From contig DASZRK010000065.1 in the NCBI GenBank assembly GCA_035549195.1, positions 1-62,022 on the forward strand: a DNA stretch of 62,022 bases, written 5' to 3'. Under the pieces are notes generated by a model that was not told where the DNA came from, did not search any database, and saw nothing but the letters and a program-made list of their open reading frames with translations. Positions 41,249 to 49,694 of the stretch are shown piece after piece. A program made the position numbers and the translations under genes. This DNA comes from a bacterium (GTDB lineage Bacteria > Oederibacteriota > Muellerivitia > Muellerivitales > Muellerivitaceae). Positions within the stretch are counted from its first letter, which is position 1, and every line of letters starts with the position of its first letter.

Positions 41249-42208
41249 CTAGGCCTTTTTCTTTTGGACCATCTCCCACAATTCCTTACGTCCGAACAAC
41301 CCTTTCGGCCGCCAGATCATCATGAGGATGAGCGCCAAGGAATAGATCACCATCCGAAGGTCCACGCCCGTCCAGTTCTGCAGGGGCCGCAAGGCCTCCG
41401 GCAAAAGGGTCAGCAGGAAGGCCGCCAGGATGGAACCCGAGATGGACCCCATCCCGCCCAGGACCACCATGATGACGATCTCCACCGATTTCATGAAATC
41501 GAAGGAACTGGGATTGATGTATTGCAGGTAGTGGGCGAAGAGCCCGCCGGCCACCCCGGTCACCGCCGAGGAAATGACGAAGATATTCACCTTGAAGGCG
41601 GTGGTGTTGACCCCCATGGCCTCCGCGGCGATCTCGTTCTCCCGCACCGCCAAGAGCGCCCGCCCGTGGGAGGAATGGATGAAGCGGTGGGTGGCCAGCA
41701 CACAAAGCCCCAGGATGAAGATCACCAGGAAGGCCGTGGTGGTGCCCGGGATCCCGATGAAACCCCTGGCCCCGCCCACCGACTGGATATTGAGGATGAC
41801 GACCCGGATGATCTCCCCGAACCCCAGGGTCACGATGGCCAGGTAATCCCCCCGCAGGCGGAGGGTCGGGAGGCCCACCAAGTAGCCGACCCCGGCGCTG
41901 ACCAAGGCGGCCGCCAGGAGCGAGATCACCAGCGCCGTTTGGTCGCCCAGGAAGGTGCCGTGAAGGCCGGAGAGCAGGAACACGTTCACCGAGGCCGCCG
42001 TATAGGCCCCGACCGCCATGAACCCGGCGGGCCCCAGGGAGAACTGGCCCGAGAGGCCGTTCACCCAGTTGAGCGCCACCGCCAGGATGGCATTGATGCA
42101 GCCATAGACCAGGATCTGGGAGAAATAATCGGGCAGGACCATGGAGAGCCCTTGGGCCGCTCCGGCAACGACGATGAGAATGAGGGTCCATTTAAGGTTG
42201 TTTTTCAA
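41249..42208 (-). CDS. livM: Branched-chain amino-acid ABC permease LivM
   Basis: 319 residues, about nine helices. LivM landmarks: NWVNGLSGQFSLGPAGFMAV, GDYLAIVTLGFGEIIRVVIL, ALLAVRENEIAAEAMGVNTT and VLGGMGSISGSILAAFLLTL. It is downstream of livH with a 33-base spacer. The ATPases LivG and LivF, usually next, are missing here. Confidence 0.93.
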   Translation of the reverse strand: MKNNLKWTLILIVVAGAAQGLSMVLPDYFSQILVYGCINAILAVALNWVNGLSGQFSLGPAGFMAVGAYTAASVNVFLLSGLHGTFLGDQTALVISLLAAALVSAGVGYLVGLPTLRLRGDYLAIVTLGFGEIIRVVILNIQSVGGARGFIGIPGTTTAFLVIFILGLCVLATHRFIHSSHGRALLAVRENEIAAEAMGVNTTAFKVNIFVISSAVTGVAGGLFAHYLQYINPSSFDFMKSVEIVIMVVLGGMGSISGSILAAFLLTLLPEALRPLQNWTGVDLRMVIYSLALILMMIWRPKGLFGRKELWEMVQKKKA

Positions 42209-42241
42209 CTTCCAACTCCTCGCTCCTAATTCCTGACTGCC

Positions 42242-43144
42242 TTAGACCTTCTCCGGCTGGTATTTGCCGAACAATCCGGCGGGTTTGAAGATGAGGATGA
42301 GGATCAGGATGCCGAAGGCCAGCGCGTCACGGTAGGTGGAGGAGCCGTAACCCACCACCATGGATTCGGAGATGCCCATCAGGAACCCGCCCACCACCGC
42401 CCCCCGGATACTGCCGATGCCCCCCAGGACCGCCGCCACGAAGGCCTTGATCCCGATCATGACGCCCATCAGGGGCTCCACTTTCGGATAGGAGATGCAC
42501 ACCAGGATCCCCGCGGCGGCCGCCAAGGCGGAGCCCAGGACGAAGGTGAAGCTGATGATGAGGTTGGTGGGGATGCCCACCAGGGCGGCGGTCTCGTGGG
42601 AATGGGACACGGCCCGCATGGCCCGTCCCAGTTTGGTCCTCTGGACGATCCATTCCAGGACCACCATGAGGAAGATCGAGGTCCCGAACACCGTCACTTG
42701 CTGGTTCGTGACCGACACGTCGCCCGTTCGGAAGAGGGTGACGCTGGGCAGGATGTCGGGAAAGACCCGGGGCGTGGCCCCGAAGATCACCTGGCCCAGG
42801 TTCTCCAAAAGGAGGGAGACCCCCACCGCCGTGATGAGCAGGTTCAGGCGCGGCACATCCCGCAGGGGCCGGTAGGCGAACCTTTCGATGACGTATCCGA
42901 GCAGGGCCGAGGCCGCCATGGCGGCCAGGAGGACGAGCAGGAAGGTAAGGACGTTGGGATGGTCCGGGGCGTTCAAGCCCAGGGCCGCGAAGAGGCCCAC
43001 ATAGGCCCCCACCATGACGATGTCGCCGTGGGCGAAATTGATGAGCCTCAGGATGCCATAGACCATGGTGTAACCCAGGGCGATCAGGGCGTAGATGGAC
43101 CCGAGGGCGGTGCCGTTGAGCAGCAGTTGGAAAAAACCTTCCAT
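42242..43144 (-). CDS. livH: Branched-chain amino-acid ABC permease LivH
   Basis: 300 residues. LLLNGTALGSIYALIALGYT, MVYGILRLINFAHGDIVMVG and VLGGIGSIRGAVVGGFLMG are typical of LivH. With LivM it forms the membrane channel; the binding protein at 46110-47243 is likely its partner. Confidence 0.94.
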   Translation of the reverse strand: MEGFFQLLLNGTALGSIYALIALGYTMVYGILRLINFAHGDIVMVGAYVGLFAALGLNAPDHPNVLTFLLVLLAAMAASALLGYVIERFAYRPLRDVPRLNLLITAVGVSLLLENLGQVIFGATPRVFPDILPSVTLFRTGDVSVTNQQVTVFGTSIFLMVVLEWIVQRTKLGRAMRAVSHSHETAALVGIPTNLIISFTFVLGSALAAAAGILVCISYPKVEPLMGVMIGIKAFVAAVLGGIGSIRGAVVGGFLMGISESMVVGYGSSTYRDALAFGILILILIFKPAGLFGKYQPEKV

Positions 43145-43232
43145 GGGGCGATTCTACCCAAGGACCCCAAAGCGCTAAACACAAAAACAAGCATGACCCC
43201 CGCCCTTGACTTCCCCTTTCTCCCCCTGAATA

Positions 43233-43371
43233 TTGAGGTCGCTCTCGCCTTCTCCCTCGAGGGAGAAGGTCGGGATGAGGGTGATGTTTCCTTTTCCCGC
43301 CATGAACTAAAACGGCGTCCTCACCCTGCCCTCTCCCCTCCCGGCAGAGGGTGGCTTAAACTAAAGATCCC
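43233..43371. repeat. CCTTCTCCCTCGAGGGAGAAGG and CTCACCCTGCCCTCTCCC repeat
   Basis: Two related pieces between divergent livH and the phosphoesterase gene: a near-perfect palindrome around CCTCGAGG (about 43249-43270) and a second GCCCTCTCCC-n-GGCAGAGGG stretch (43328-43353). A common class of dispersed palindromes. Confidence 0.6.
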
Positions 43372-43398
43372 GAGCCCCTTGGCCTTGAAAGGATAACC

Positions 43399-44571
43399 GT
43401 GGCAACCCGGCGCACCGTCCTCGTCGTCAACCTCGTCCTGAGCCTCTTCTTCCTGATGAACGTGGTCTTCATCTGGGCGGGCTATTCCATCTATCCCTCC
43501 CAATGGCATTTCGTCCTCTTCGCCTCCGCCATCCTGGGCAACCTGCTCTGGCTCCTGATCCCCGTCATCTTCACCCGACACTCCTCCGGACCCTTCCGCT
43601 TGGCCCGGGCGGTCCTGGCCCCCTTCTGGGTCTTCTGGAACCTGCTGATCTTCCTCTACTCCTCCTTCATGGTGCTTCTGGTCGTCCTCTGGGCCCTGGC
43701 CTTCGCCTGGCGCTGGGTGCCCTTCACCTCTTTCGCCATCATCCCCTCCACGGTCTTTTTGGGGCTCATCGGGGCCGTCACCCTTTGGGGCCTGTTCCAG
43801 AACCTTTTCACCCTCAAGTTGGAACACGTCCGAGTGCCCATCCCCGGCCTCCCCAAGGAATTCGACGGTTTCAGGATCGCCATGGTCTCGGACCTGCACG
43901 TGGGCCTTTTCTCCCGGCGGTCCCGCCTGAAGCAATTCGCCCGCGCGGCCCAAGGAGCGAAGCCCGACCTCTTCGTGGTCTGCGGCGACATCACGGATGA
44001 CGACCCCATCTATCTGCCCAAATACCTGGAGAGCCTGGAGGTGTTGGACCCCTACCTGCCCGCCATAGGGGTGCTGGGCAATCACGACGTCTACGCCGAT
44101 CCCGAAAAGACCCTGCACGTCCTGGAGGACAGCCGCCTCCAGATGCTCGTGAACGAGGGGATGACGATCGAACGGGGGAAAGCCAAGCTTTGGCTGGCCG
44201 GGGTCGGCGACGCGGGCGCGCGCCGGATCGGCAAATGGGGCTCCATGGCCCCGGATTTCGACAAGGCCTTGGAGGGGAAACCCGAGGGGGCTCCGGTGGT
44301 CCTCCTGTGCCATCAGCCCCAAGGCTTCCAGGAAGCCCTGAAAAGGAACGTGCAGCTGACCTTGAGCGGCCACACCCACGGGGGACAAGTGGGCTTCAAG
44401 TCCCTGGACTGGTCCCTGGCCAAGCTCTTCATGGAATACCACATGGGATTGTTCAAGGAAGGGGAAAGCCATCTCTATGTGACGCCGGGCACGGGCTATT
44501 GGGCCCTGCCGGTGCGCTTCGGGATAAGCCCCGAGGTTTCCCTCATTGAGCTGCAGGTTCCAGCTCAATAA
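43399..44571 (+). CDS. Membrane-anchored metallophosphoesterase
   Basis: 390 residues, GTG start with AAAGGA upstream. Four N-terminal helices (to about residue 135) are followed by a calcineurin-like phosphoesterase: VSDLHVGLF, VVCGDITDD, GVLGNHDVYA and LSGHTHGGQ provide all metal ligands. Related YkuE/YaeI-type enzymes act on lipids or UDP-sugars at the membrane. Confidence 0.9.
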   Translation: MATRRTVLVVNLVLSLFFLMNVVFIWAGYSIYPSQWHFVLFASAILGNLLWLLIPVIFTRHSSGPFRLARAVLAPFWVFWNLLIFLYSSFMVLLVVLWALAFAWRWVPFTSFAIIPSTVFLGLIGAVTLWGLFQNLFTLKLEHVRVPIPGLPKEFDGFRIAMVSDLHVGLFSRRSRLKQFARAAQGAKPDLFVVCGDITDDDPIYLPKYLESLEVLDPYLPAIGVLGNHDVYADPEKTLHVLEDSRLQMLVNEGMTIERGKAKLWLAGVGDAGARRIGKWGSMAPDFDKALEGKPEGAPVVLLCHQPQGFQEALKRNVQLTLSGHTHGGQVGFKSLDWSLAKLFMEYHMGLFKEGESHLYVTPGTGYWALPVRFGISPEVSLIELQVPAQ

Positions 44572-44593
44572 TTAAGAATTTAGAACTCTAAAT

Positions 44594-44620
44594 TGTCGAA
44601 TGACCTTTGGTCATTCGACA
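44594..44620. other. Perfect hairpin at the EAL gene stop
   Basis: TGTCGAATGACC and GGTCATTCGACA, 12 bases each with a 3-base loop, overlap the last codons and stop (44611-44613) of the EAL gene. Only a weak AATTT follows, so it may be a terminator remnant or a stabilising stem. Confidence 0.6.
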
Positions 44621-45897
44621 GATTCCTGGGAGAGCGCCTCGGTGCTGAGGTCCAGGCAAAGGATGTACTTCTTCCCGCCCTTGCCCTTGAAGGGCGCCGA
44701 GAGCGTCACGCAGCTTCGGCCCGTGACCATGGAGAGGTAGGGATCGGTCACGAAGCTGGTCTTGTTCTGGCCCGGCTCGGTGAGGAAATAATAATAGTCC
44801 TTCATCGAATGGTCGGTCCCCTTCGGCGGCGGCCGGAAGACGATGGCGTTGCGGTGGGACCGCCCCAGGGCCTGGGTCAGGCACTCGGAGGCCTGGAGCC
44901 CCCCCTCGTCCAATACGTAGAAACTGTCCACCCCGGGGAACTTGGCGGCCACCGCCTTCAACCCCTCGTCCAGGGCCTCTTCGTCCTTCTTCGCCAGCTC
45001 GATCTGGATCTCCATCAGGGCCGCGTAGTAGCGGGAGATGCGCGAACGCCGGATCCCCACGTTCTTCAGGCGCTTCTCCTTGAAGGACTTCACCAGCCCC
45101 TCCACCTGTCCATGGATGGTCTCGCGCTCGATCTTTTCGAAGGGGAAGGGTTTGGAGAAGTAATAGCCCTGGATCATGTCCACGTCCATGTCCAACAGGC
45201 AAAGGGCCTCGCTCTCCTCCTCCACGCCCTCGGCGATGATGAGGGTGCCCAGGCGCCGGGCCATGTTCACCAGCGACCGGAGGACCTCCTGCTTGTAGGA
45301 ATCATCCTGGATGCCCTGCACCAGGTAGCGGTCCACCTTGAGGATGTCGGGCTTGATGAGGGGGATGCGGTTGAGGTTCGAGTGGCCGGCGCCCACGTCA
45401 TCGAGCGCGATGAGGAAGCCCAGGCCCCGGTAGGTGTCCACGAAGCGCCGCAGTTCGTCCAGGTCCCGCACGGCCGATTCGATGACCTCCAGGGCCACAT
45501 GCCGGGGCTCCAGGCCCAGTTCCATCACCTGGGTCTTGAGGTAACCGGACCCCACGACCCCGGGGTCGAAATTGGCCGAATCCAGGTTGAGGGTCAGGAA
45601 CAGGTCGGGATTCTCCGCCCGCGCACGGCTGAAGCCCTCCAGGACCTTCTTGCGGCAAAGACGGTCCAACTCCAGGGAATAACCTTCGATGGCCGCCTGA
45701 TGGAAAAGATCCACGGGCGGGATGATCTGTTGGGTCCCGGGCAGGAGGCCCCGGCTGAGGCCTTCGACGCCGGCGATGGTGCGCCGGTCGATGGAAACGA
45801 TGGGTTGGAAATAGGCCAGGACGCTCTCGTTGAGCAGGATCTCCCGCAGGTCGAAAGATGGCTTGGGGGTGTTCCGGGATGAAGGTCCTGGTTTCAT
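44611..45897 (-). CDS. EAL-domain c-di-GMP phosphodiesterase-like protein
   Basis: 428 residues from ATG 45897 (GGAG upstream; an earlier ATG at 45951 has no ribosome site). The EAL signature is EGLSRG (A to G, which some active enzymes tolerate). Other catalytic residues are in LTLNLDSANF, ALEVIES, ALDDVGAGHSN, LKVDRYL and IIAEGVEEE. The C-terminal ~150 residues form a separate domain (SFYVLDEGGLQASECLTQAL, FVTDPYLSMVTGRSCVTLS) resembling a PDC/Cache sensor without membrane helices. Expected to degrade c-di-GMP in response to a ligand. Confidence 0.85.
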   Translation of the reverse strand: MKPGPSSRNTPKPSFDLREILLNESVLAYFQPIVSIDRRTIAGVEGLSRGLLPGTQQIIPPVDLFHQAAIEGYSLELDRLCRKKVLEGFSRARAENPDLFLTLNLDSANFDPGVVGSGYLKTQVMELGLEPRHVALEVIESAVRDLDELRRFVDTYRGLGFLIALDDVGAGHSNLNRIPLIKPDILKVDRYLVQGIQDDSYKQEVLRSLVNMARRLGTLIIAEGVEEESEALCLLDMDVDMIQGYYFSKPFPFEKIERETIHGQVEGLVKSFKEKRLKNVGIRRSRISRYYAALMEIQIELAKKDEEALDEGLKAVAAKFPGVDSFYVLDEGGLQASECLTQALGRSHRNAIVFRPPPKGTDHSMKDYYYFLTEPGQNKTSFVTDPYLSMVTGRSCVTLSAPFKGKGGKKYILCLDLSTEALSQESVE

Positions 45898-46035
45898 TCG
45901 TGCTCCGCTTTTTCGGTCCCGACGGAGGACCGGGGAATCAGGATAATCCATCGATCTTGGGTCCGTGCAAGTTAAATGGGGCTTAAACCCTTGGTTCCGG
46001 GCCCCTCATGATAGGTCCACGAACGTGAACCCGCC

Positions 46036-46066
46036 AAAAAGAAAAAGGCCCGGGATGCCCGGGCCT
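46036..46066 (-). terminator. Intrinsic terminator of the binding-protein gene
   Basis: On the minus strand AGGCCCGGG-CAT-CCCGGGCCT is followed by TTTTTCTTTTT, about 45 bases after the stop at 46110. Confidence 0.88.
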
Positions 46067-46109
46067 CTTAAAAAAGCCTAAATATAGTCCGATAAAAAAG
46101 CCGGTCAAC

Positions 46110-47243
46110 TTAAGGATTGACGGTGGTCACGAAGGAGGACTTGCCGCCCTGGATCTTGAGCACCACCGCCGGCTTCACGGCGTTGCGGTCCTGGTCCAGG
46201 CTGATGGAACCGGTGACGCCCGGATAGTTCTTGGTGGCCGCGATGGCGTCCCGGATATCGGCTCCGCCCAGGCTTTTGGCGCTCTTCAAGGCCGCCACCA
46301 GCACCCCGCCCGCGTCGTAGCCGAGCGTCGCCAAGGCGTCGGGCACCTCACCGTACTTGGCCTTGTACTTACCAACAAGATCCTTCACCTTCGGATCGTT
46401 CGATTCGGAGGAATAATGGGTGGAGAAGTAGCAACCATCCAGGGCCTTTCCACCGATCTCGTAGAGCTTGGAGGAATCCCAACCATCGCCGCCCAAGAGG
46501 GGCGCCTTGATCCCCAGTTCCCGGGCCTGCTTCGCGATAAGGCCGACCTCACCGTAGTAACCCGGCACGAAGATGACGTCGGGCTTTTTTTCCCGGATGG
46601 TGGTGAGCTGGCTCTTGAAGTCCACATCACCCGCCACATAGCTCTGGTCCAGCACGATGGTCCCGCCCTTTTCCTGGAAGCGTTTGATGAAGAATTCGGC
46701 CAGGCCCATGCTGTAATCGCTCTTCTGGTCGCGCAGGACCGCCGCCCTCTTGGCCTTCAGGTGGCCCATGGCGAAGTCGGCCATGACCTGTCCCTGGAAG
46801 GGGTCGATGAAACACACGCGGAAGATATAGTCGCCCATCTGGGTGACCTTGGGATTCGTGGAGGAGGGCGAGATCATGGGGACCTTGCGTTCCTGGCAGA
46901 TGGGAGCGGCGGCGAGGGAAAGCGAACTGGCCACCTCGCCCAACACGACCTGCACCTTGTCCTGGGTGATGAGCTTGGTCACCGCCAGGGCCGCCTCTTC
47001 GGGTTTTCCCTGGTCGTCCAGGGCGATGACGCGCAGCTTCTTGCCGTTCACCCCCCCCGCGGCGTTGGCCTCGTCGATGGCGAGCTGCACGCCGTTCTGG
47101 GTGGAGACCCCGAAGGTGGCCTGGGCGCCGGTGAGGGAGCCGTAGACCCCGACGCGGATCTCGTTGGGATCGAGCTTGGGGCCGCAGGACGCGAAAAGCC
47201 AAAGGGTCGCCAGGACCGTGGCGGTCCAGAAATTCTTACGCAT
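46110..47243 (-). CDS. Branched-chain amino-acid ABC binding protein
   Basis: 377 residues. A lipoprotein signal (LFASCGPK; cysteine near residue 20) anchors it to the membrane. The fold has IRVGVYGSLTGAQATFGVST, GVQLAIDEANAAGGVNGKKL, SPSSTNPKVTQMG and FVPGYYGEVGLIAKQARELG, typical of LivJ/LivK-type receptors. Nearest partners are LivH/LivM 3-5 kb away; the ATPases are not in the window. Confidence 0.92.
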   Translation of the reverse strand: MRKNFWTATVLATLWLFASCGPKLDPNEIRVGVYGSLTGAQATFGVSTQNGVQLAIDEANAAGGVNGKKLRVIALDDQGKPEEAALAVTKLITQDKVQVVLGEVASSLSLAAAPICQERKVPMISPSSTNPKVTQMGDYIFRVCFIDPFQGQVMADFAMGHLKAKRAAVLRDQKSDYSMGLAEFFIKRFQEKGGTIVLDQSYVAGDVDFKSQLTTIREKKPDVIFVPGYYGEVGLIAKQARELGIKAPLLGGDGWDSSKLYEIGGKALDGCYFSTHYSSESNDPKVKDLVGKYKAKYGEVPDALATLGYDAGGVLVAALKSAKSLGGADIRDAIAATKNYPGVTGSISLDQDRNAVKPAVVLKIQGGKSSFVTTVNP

Positions 47244-47509
47244 GAGGTTCTCCTAAAAGCACGGGATGGGCCGGGGCCATGAAGCCGCGGGCCGGCAGTT
47301 AGGATAGCAAGGTTACGGGGAGCGTCAAGAATGGTCCATGGGGACGCCACCAACGCACGGGAAGGGCGATGGAAGTACTAGGAGAGGACAAGGAAAGAGG
47401 ATGGAACAACACTCCGCTGGGAACATCCCAGACCCTTGGCCCTCCCCAGCGGATCCAAGAACCCTCTTGGGAATGGAGCCCCATCTTCCCCCGACCGTTT
47501 TTCTCCAGT

Positions 47510-47887
47510 TCAAGGATCGCGAACAACGGCTTGAGGCCTGGTCGATAGGGGCGGCCGGGATTGGGTCCCCGCCGTGGGGAGGCCCGCCTCGACCCAGCCT
47601 TTCATGCCGCTCAGGAAAACATCGCCCTTGAAGCCGTCCCTGCGTAAAGCCTCCGTCGCGTCGATCCCCGCGCGACTGGTGATATTGGAACCATGAACGA
47701 TTAAAAACATTTCCTTACCGAACTGTTTTTCCACTTCCTGGACGAAGGCCCCTCGGTCCAGGGTCCAAGGAACGTTCTTGGACCCCTCAATATGAAGACG
47801 TTGGAACTCTTCCTTGGGCAGGACGTTCAAAGCCACGGCATGGCGGTTCTTCATGATCTCGAGCACATCTTGTTGGTTCAGTGACAT
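47510..47887 (-). CDS. Rhodanese-like protein lacking the active cysteine
   Basis: 125 residues from ATG 47887 (AGAAGG site). The fold matches rhodanese: ALNVLPKEEFQRLHIEGSKN, KEMFLIVHG and FLSGMKGWVEAGLP. In the active loop the catalytic cysteine position reads HGSNITSRAG, so sulfur transfer is unlikely; a binding role is probable. It lies downstream of a tiny membrane protein gene. Confidence 0.75.
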   Translation of the reverse strand: MSLNQQDVLEIMKNRHAVALNVLPKEEFQRLHIEGSKNVPWTLDRGAFVQEVEKQFGKEMFLIVHGSNITSRAGIDATEALRRDGFKGDVFLSGMKGWVEAGLPTAGTQSRPPLSTRPQAVVRDP

Positions 47888-47912
47888 CAAAACCTTCTTT
47901 CCGGGGTCCGGA

Positions 47913-48059
47913 TCAGCCCCGCCGACCTTGGAGAAAACCAACGACCAGGACGATCAACGCGACCACAAGGACCAGATGGATAAGGCCCCCCAGGGTATAG
48001 GAACTCACCCAACCCAGGGCCCAGAGGATCAATAGGACTGCCGCTATCGTGTAGAACAT
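47913..48059 (-). CDS. Small membrane protein, lmo0937-like
   Basis: A 48-residue gene found by direct translation: MFYTIAAVLLILWALGWVSS, then YTLGGLIHLVLVVALIVLVV and a basic end. Two hydrophobic segments around YTLGG match the lmo0937 family of tiny membrane proteins, often stress-induced. GGAAGAG lies before the ATG. 25 bases separate it from the rhodanese-like gene. Confidence 0.75.
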   Translation of the reverse strand: MFYTIAAVLLILWALGWVSSYTLGGLIHLVLVVALIVLVVGFLQGRRG

Positions 48060-48083
48060 TCGCTCTTCCTTTCGGCCCGCTTA

Positions 48084-48590
48084 TCAGAAGTAATAATGGG
48101 CGCCCAATTCACCGTAAACATCGAAGGAGGTCAGCCCGCCGCTGAAGAACCAAAGGGTCGGGACCGCCTGCAGGTAAATGTCCACCGGGACGTTCTTCTT
48201 ATCGAAAATGTAGGAAATGCCGACGGGCACCCGCCCGGCGATCTGGACCGTGTTTTGAAGGAGCAGGTCGCCCCCCAATCCGATATAAAGCGGCATTTCA
48301 CCGTCGGTCCCCTTCATCCGGATGATGTCGAAGTTGTGCCATAAATAATCCAACTGCAGGAGAGCATCGTTGGCGGCGGTGAATTTCACGGCCGGCTGGA
48401 AAGCATTCGCCCGGTCGACCCAGATCTTCCCGGTCGCTCCCCAGGTACCCGGCTCACCGACCTCAAGCCCCAAGCCGAAATTACCCCCGTCGTTCGTGGG
48501 ATGATATCCCGTATCCGCCTTGGATAGGACCGGCAACGACAACAGACCGACCAGCATCGGACCGAACAAAAAACATTTTTTCATCGTCAT
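48084..48590 (-). CDS. Small outer-membrane-barrel-like protein
   Basis: 168 residues from ATG 48590 (AAAGGGAG upstream). Signal peptide with LVGLLSLPVLSKA, then strand-like alternating sequence ending HYYF, as expected of a barrel. GGNFGLGLEVGEPGTWGATG and YIGLGGDLLLQ are reminiscent of uncharacterised small OM proteins. Function unknown. Confidence 0.6.
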   Translation of the reverse strand: MTMKKCFLFGPMLVGLLSLPVLSKADTGYHPTNDGGNFGLGLEVGEPGTWGATGKIWVDRANAFQPAVKFTAANDALLQLDYLWHNFDIIRMKGTDGEMPLYIGLGGDLLLQNTVQIAGRVPVGISYIFDKKNVPVDIYLQAVPTLWFFSGGLTSFDVYGELGAHYYF

Positions 48591-48948
48591 GGACAGATCT
48601 CCCTTTTCGAGTACGAATTCATTCAAAACGGCCCTCAAGGGCCCTTTGGATGGAGAACAAATGGATTTGGATGGTTTTTTGAAGGGGCCGGGTGGGTTGA
48701 ACCAAATAGGGGTTGGATCTTGGTTCGGATTCGAGGAGGACATTCTCCCCGGCCGTGGGACAGCGGTTATGGACCGACTGAACGCTTCCACCCTACTCGA
48801 GATTGGGCGTCAAAAGGGGAATAGTTTTATTTTTATCCGGAGCCTTGTCGCGGTGCCTTTTCCCGCCGACCGGACTAATCGGCTTTTCAAGGGCTGGCGC
48901 AAAATAAAGTCCCGGCCATCTCGAGGATCAACAACGGCCTTCTCCCGC
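48591..48948. other. Non-coding gap (358 bases)
   Basis: No credible gene on either strand. It is the upstream region of the small OM protein; a weak GCCGA/TCGGC stem lies near 48868-48886. No promoter could be fixed with confidence. Confidence 0.5.
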
Positions 48949-49617
48949 TCACTTGCTCTGGGCGGGCCGGCGGGATCGAATGGGTCGTCTTTTTTTCCGG
49001 ACCAGTCCCCGTTGAGCGGGTCCGCCGAAAAAACTCTTGAGGGATCCGCGCAGGAACAGGCCCAGGATCCCCAAGGCGGCGACGATGAGGATCCCGTAGA
49101 GGGCCACGGGACCGATCCAGGTCTTGAACAACTCCCATTTTTGCCCGAAAAAATATCCCAACAGGACGTAGAGCGTGGAATAGGCGAAGGCCCCGGCGAG
49201 GTTGTAGACCAGGAAAGGCCGCAGGGGTGTCCGCCAGATGCCCGTCAAAAGCCCGGTCACGGGATGGAGCAGGGCCACGAAACGGGCGAAGAAGACGAAC
49301 TTGGGGCCGAACCTTTCGAAGAAAAGTTCCCAGTGCCTGGCCGTTCGCGGCGTGATGGGAAGCCACCGGTTCCGGGCCAAGAACCTCCGGCCGAACCGAA
49401 AACCGATCCAATAGCCCCCGCACCCTCCCAGGAAACACCCCGCGGTACCCGACGCCACCACGCCCCAGAAGGCGAGGACCCCTTTTTGGGCCAGGAAGCC
49501 GGCTCCCACCAAGGTGGAATCCCCGGGGATCGGGAGCAGAAGGTTGTTCAGGAACACCACCAGGAAGACCGCCCCATAACCATATTGGGCCAGCATGGTT
49601 TGGAACCAATGGAACAT
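48949..49617 (-). CDS. DedA family membrane protein
   Basis: 222 residues, five or six helices. FLNNLLLPIPGDSTLVGAGF, GGYWIGFRFGRRFL and FVFFARFVALLHPVTGLLTG are DedA/VTT-domain landmarks; the conserved Arg and Gly of F-x-R-x(3)-P/H are kept. DedA proteins are lipid flippases or scramblases. The C terminus is a basic tail. Confidence 0.9.
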   Translation of the reverse strand: MFHWFQTMLAQYGYGAVFLVVFLNNLLLPIPGDSTLVGAGFLAQKGVLAFWGVVASGTAGCFLGGCGGYWIGFRFGRRFLARNRWLPITPRTARHWELFFERFGPKFVFFARFVALLHPVTGLLTGIWRTPLRPFLVYNLAGAFAYSTLYVLLGYFFGQKWELFKTWIGPVALYGILIVAALGILGLFLRGSLKSFFGGPAQRGLVRKKRRPIRSRRPAQSK

Positions 49618-49694
49618 CGGGGACCCTTTCCGGGCATTATGGACCTGGGACTAAATTACCATTCCACCCAGGGAAACAGGACAGGCGGGAGGTC

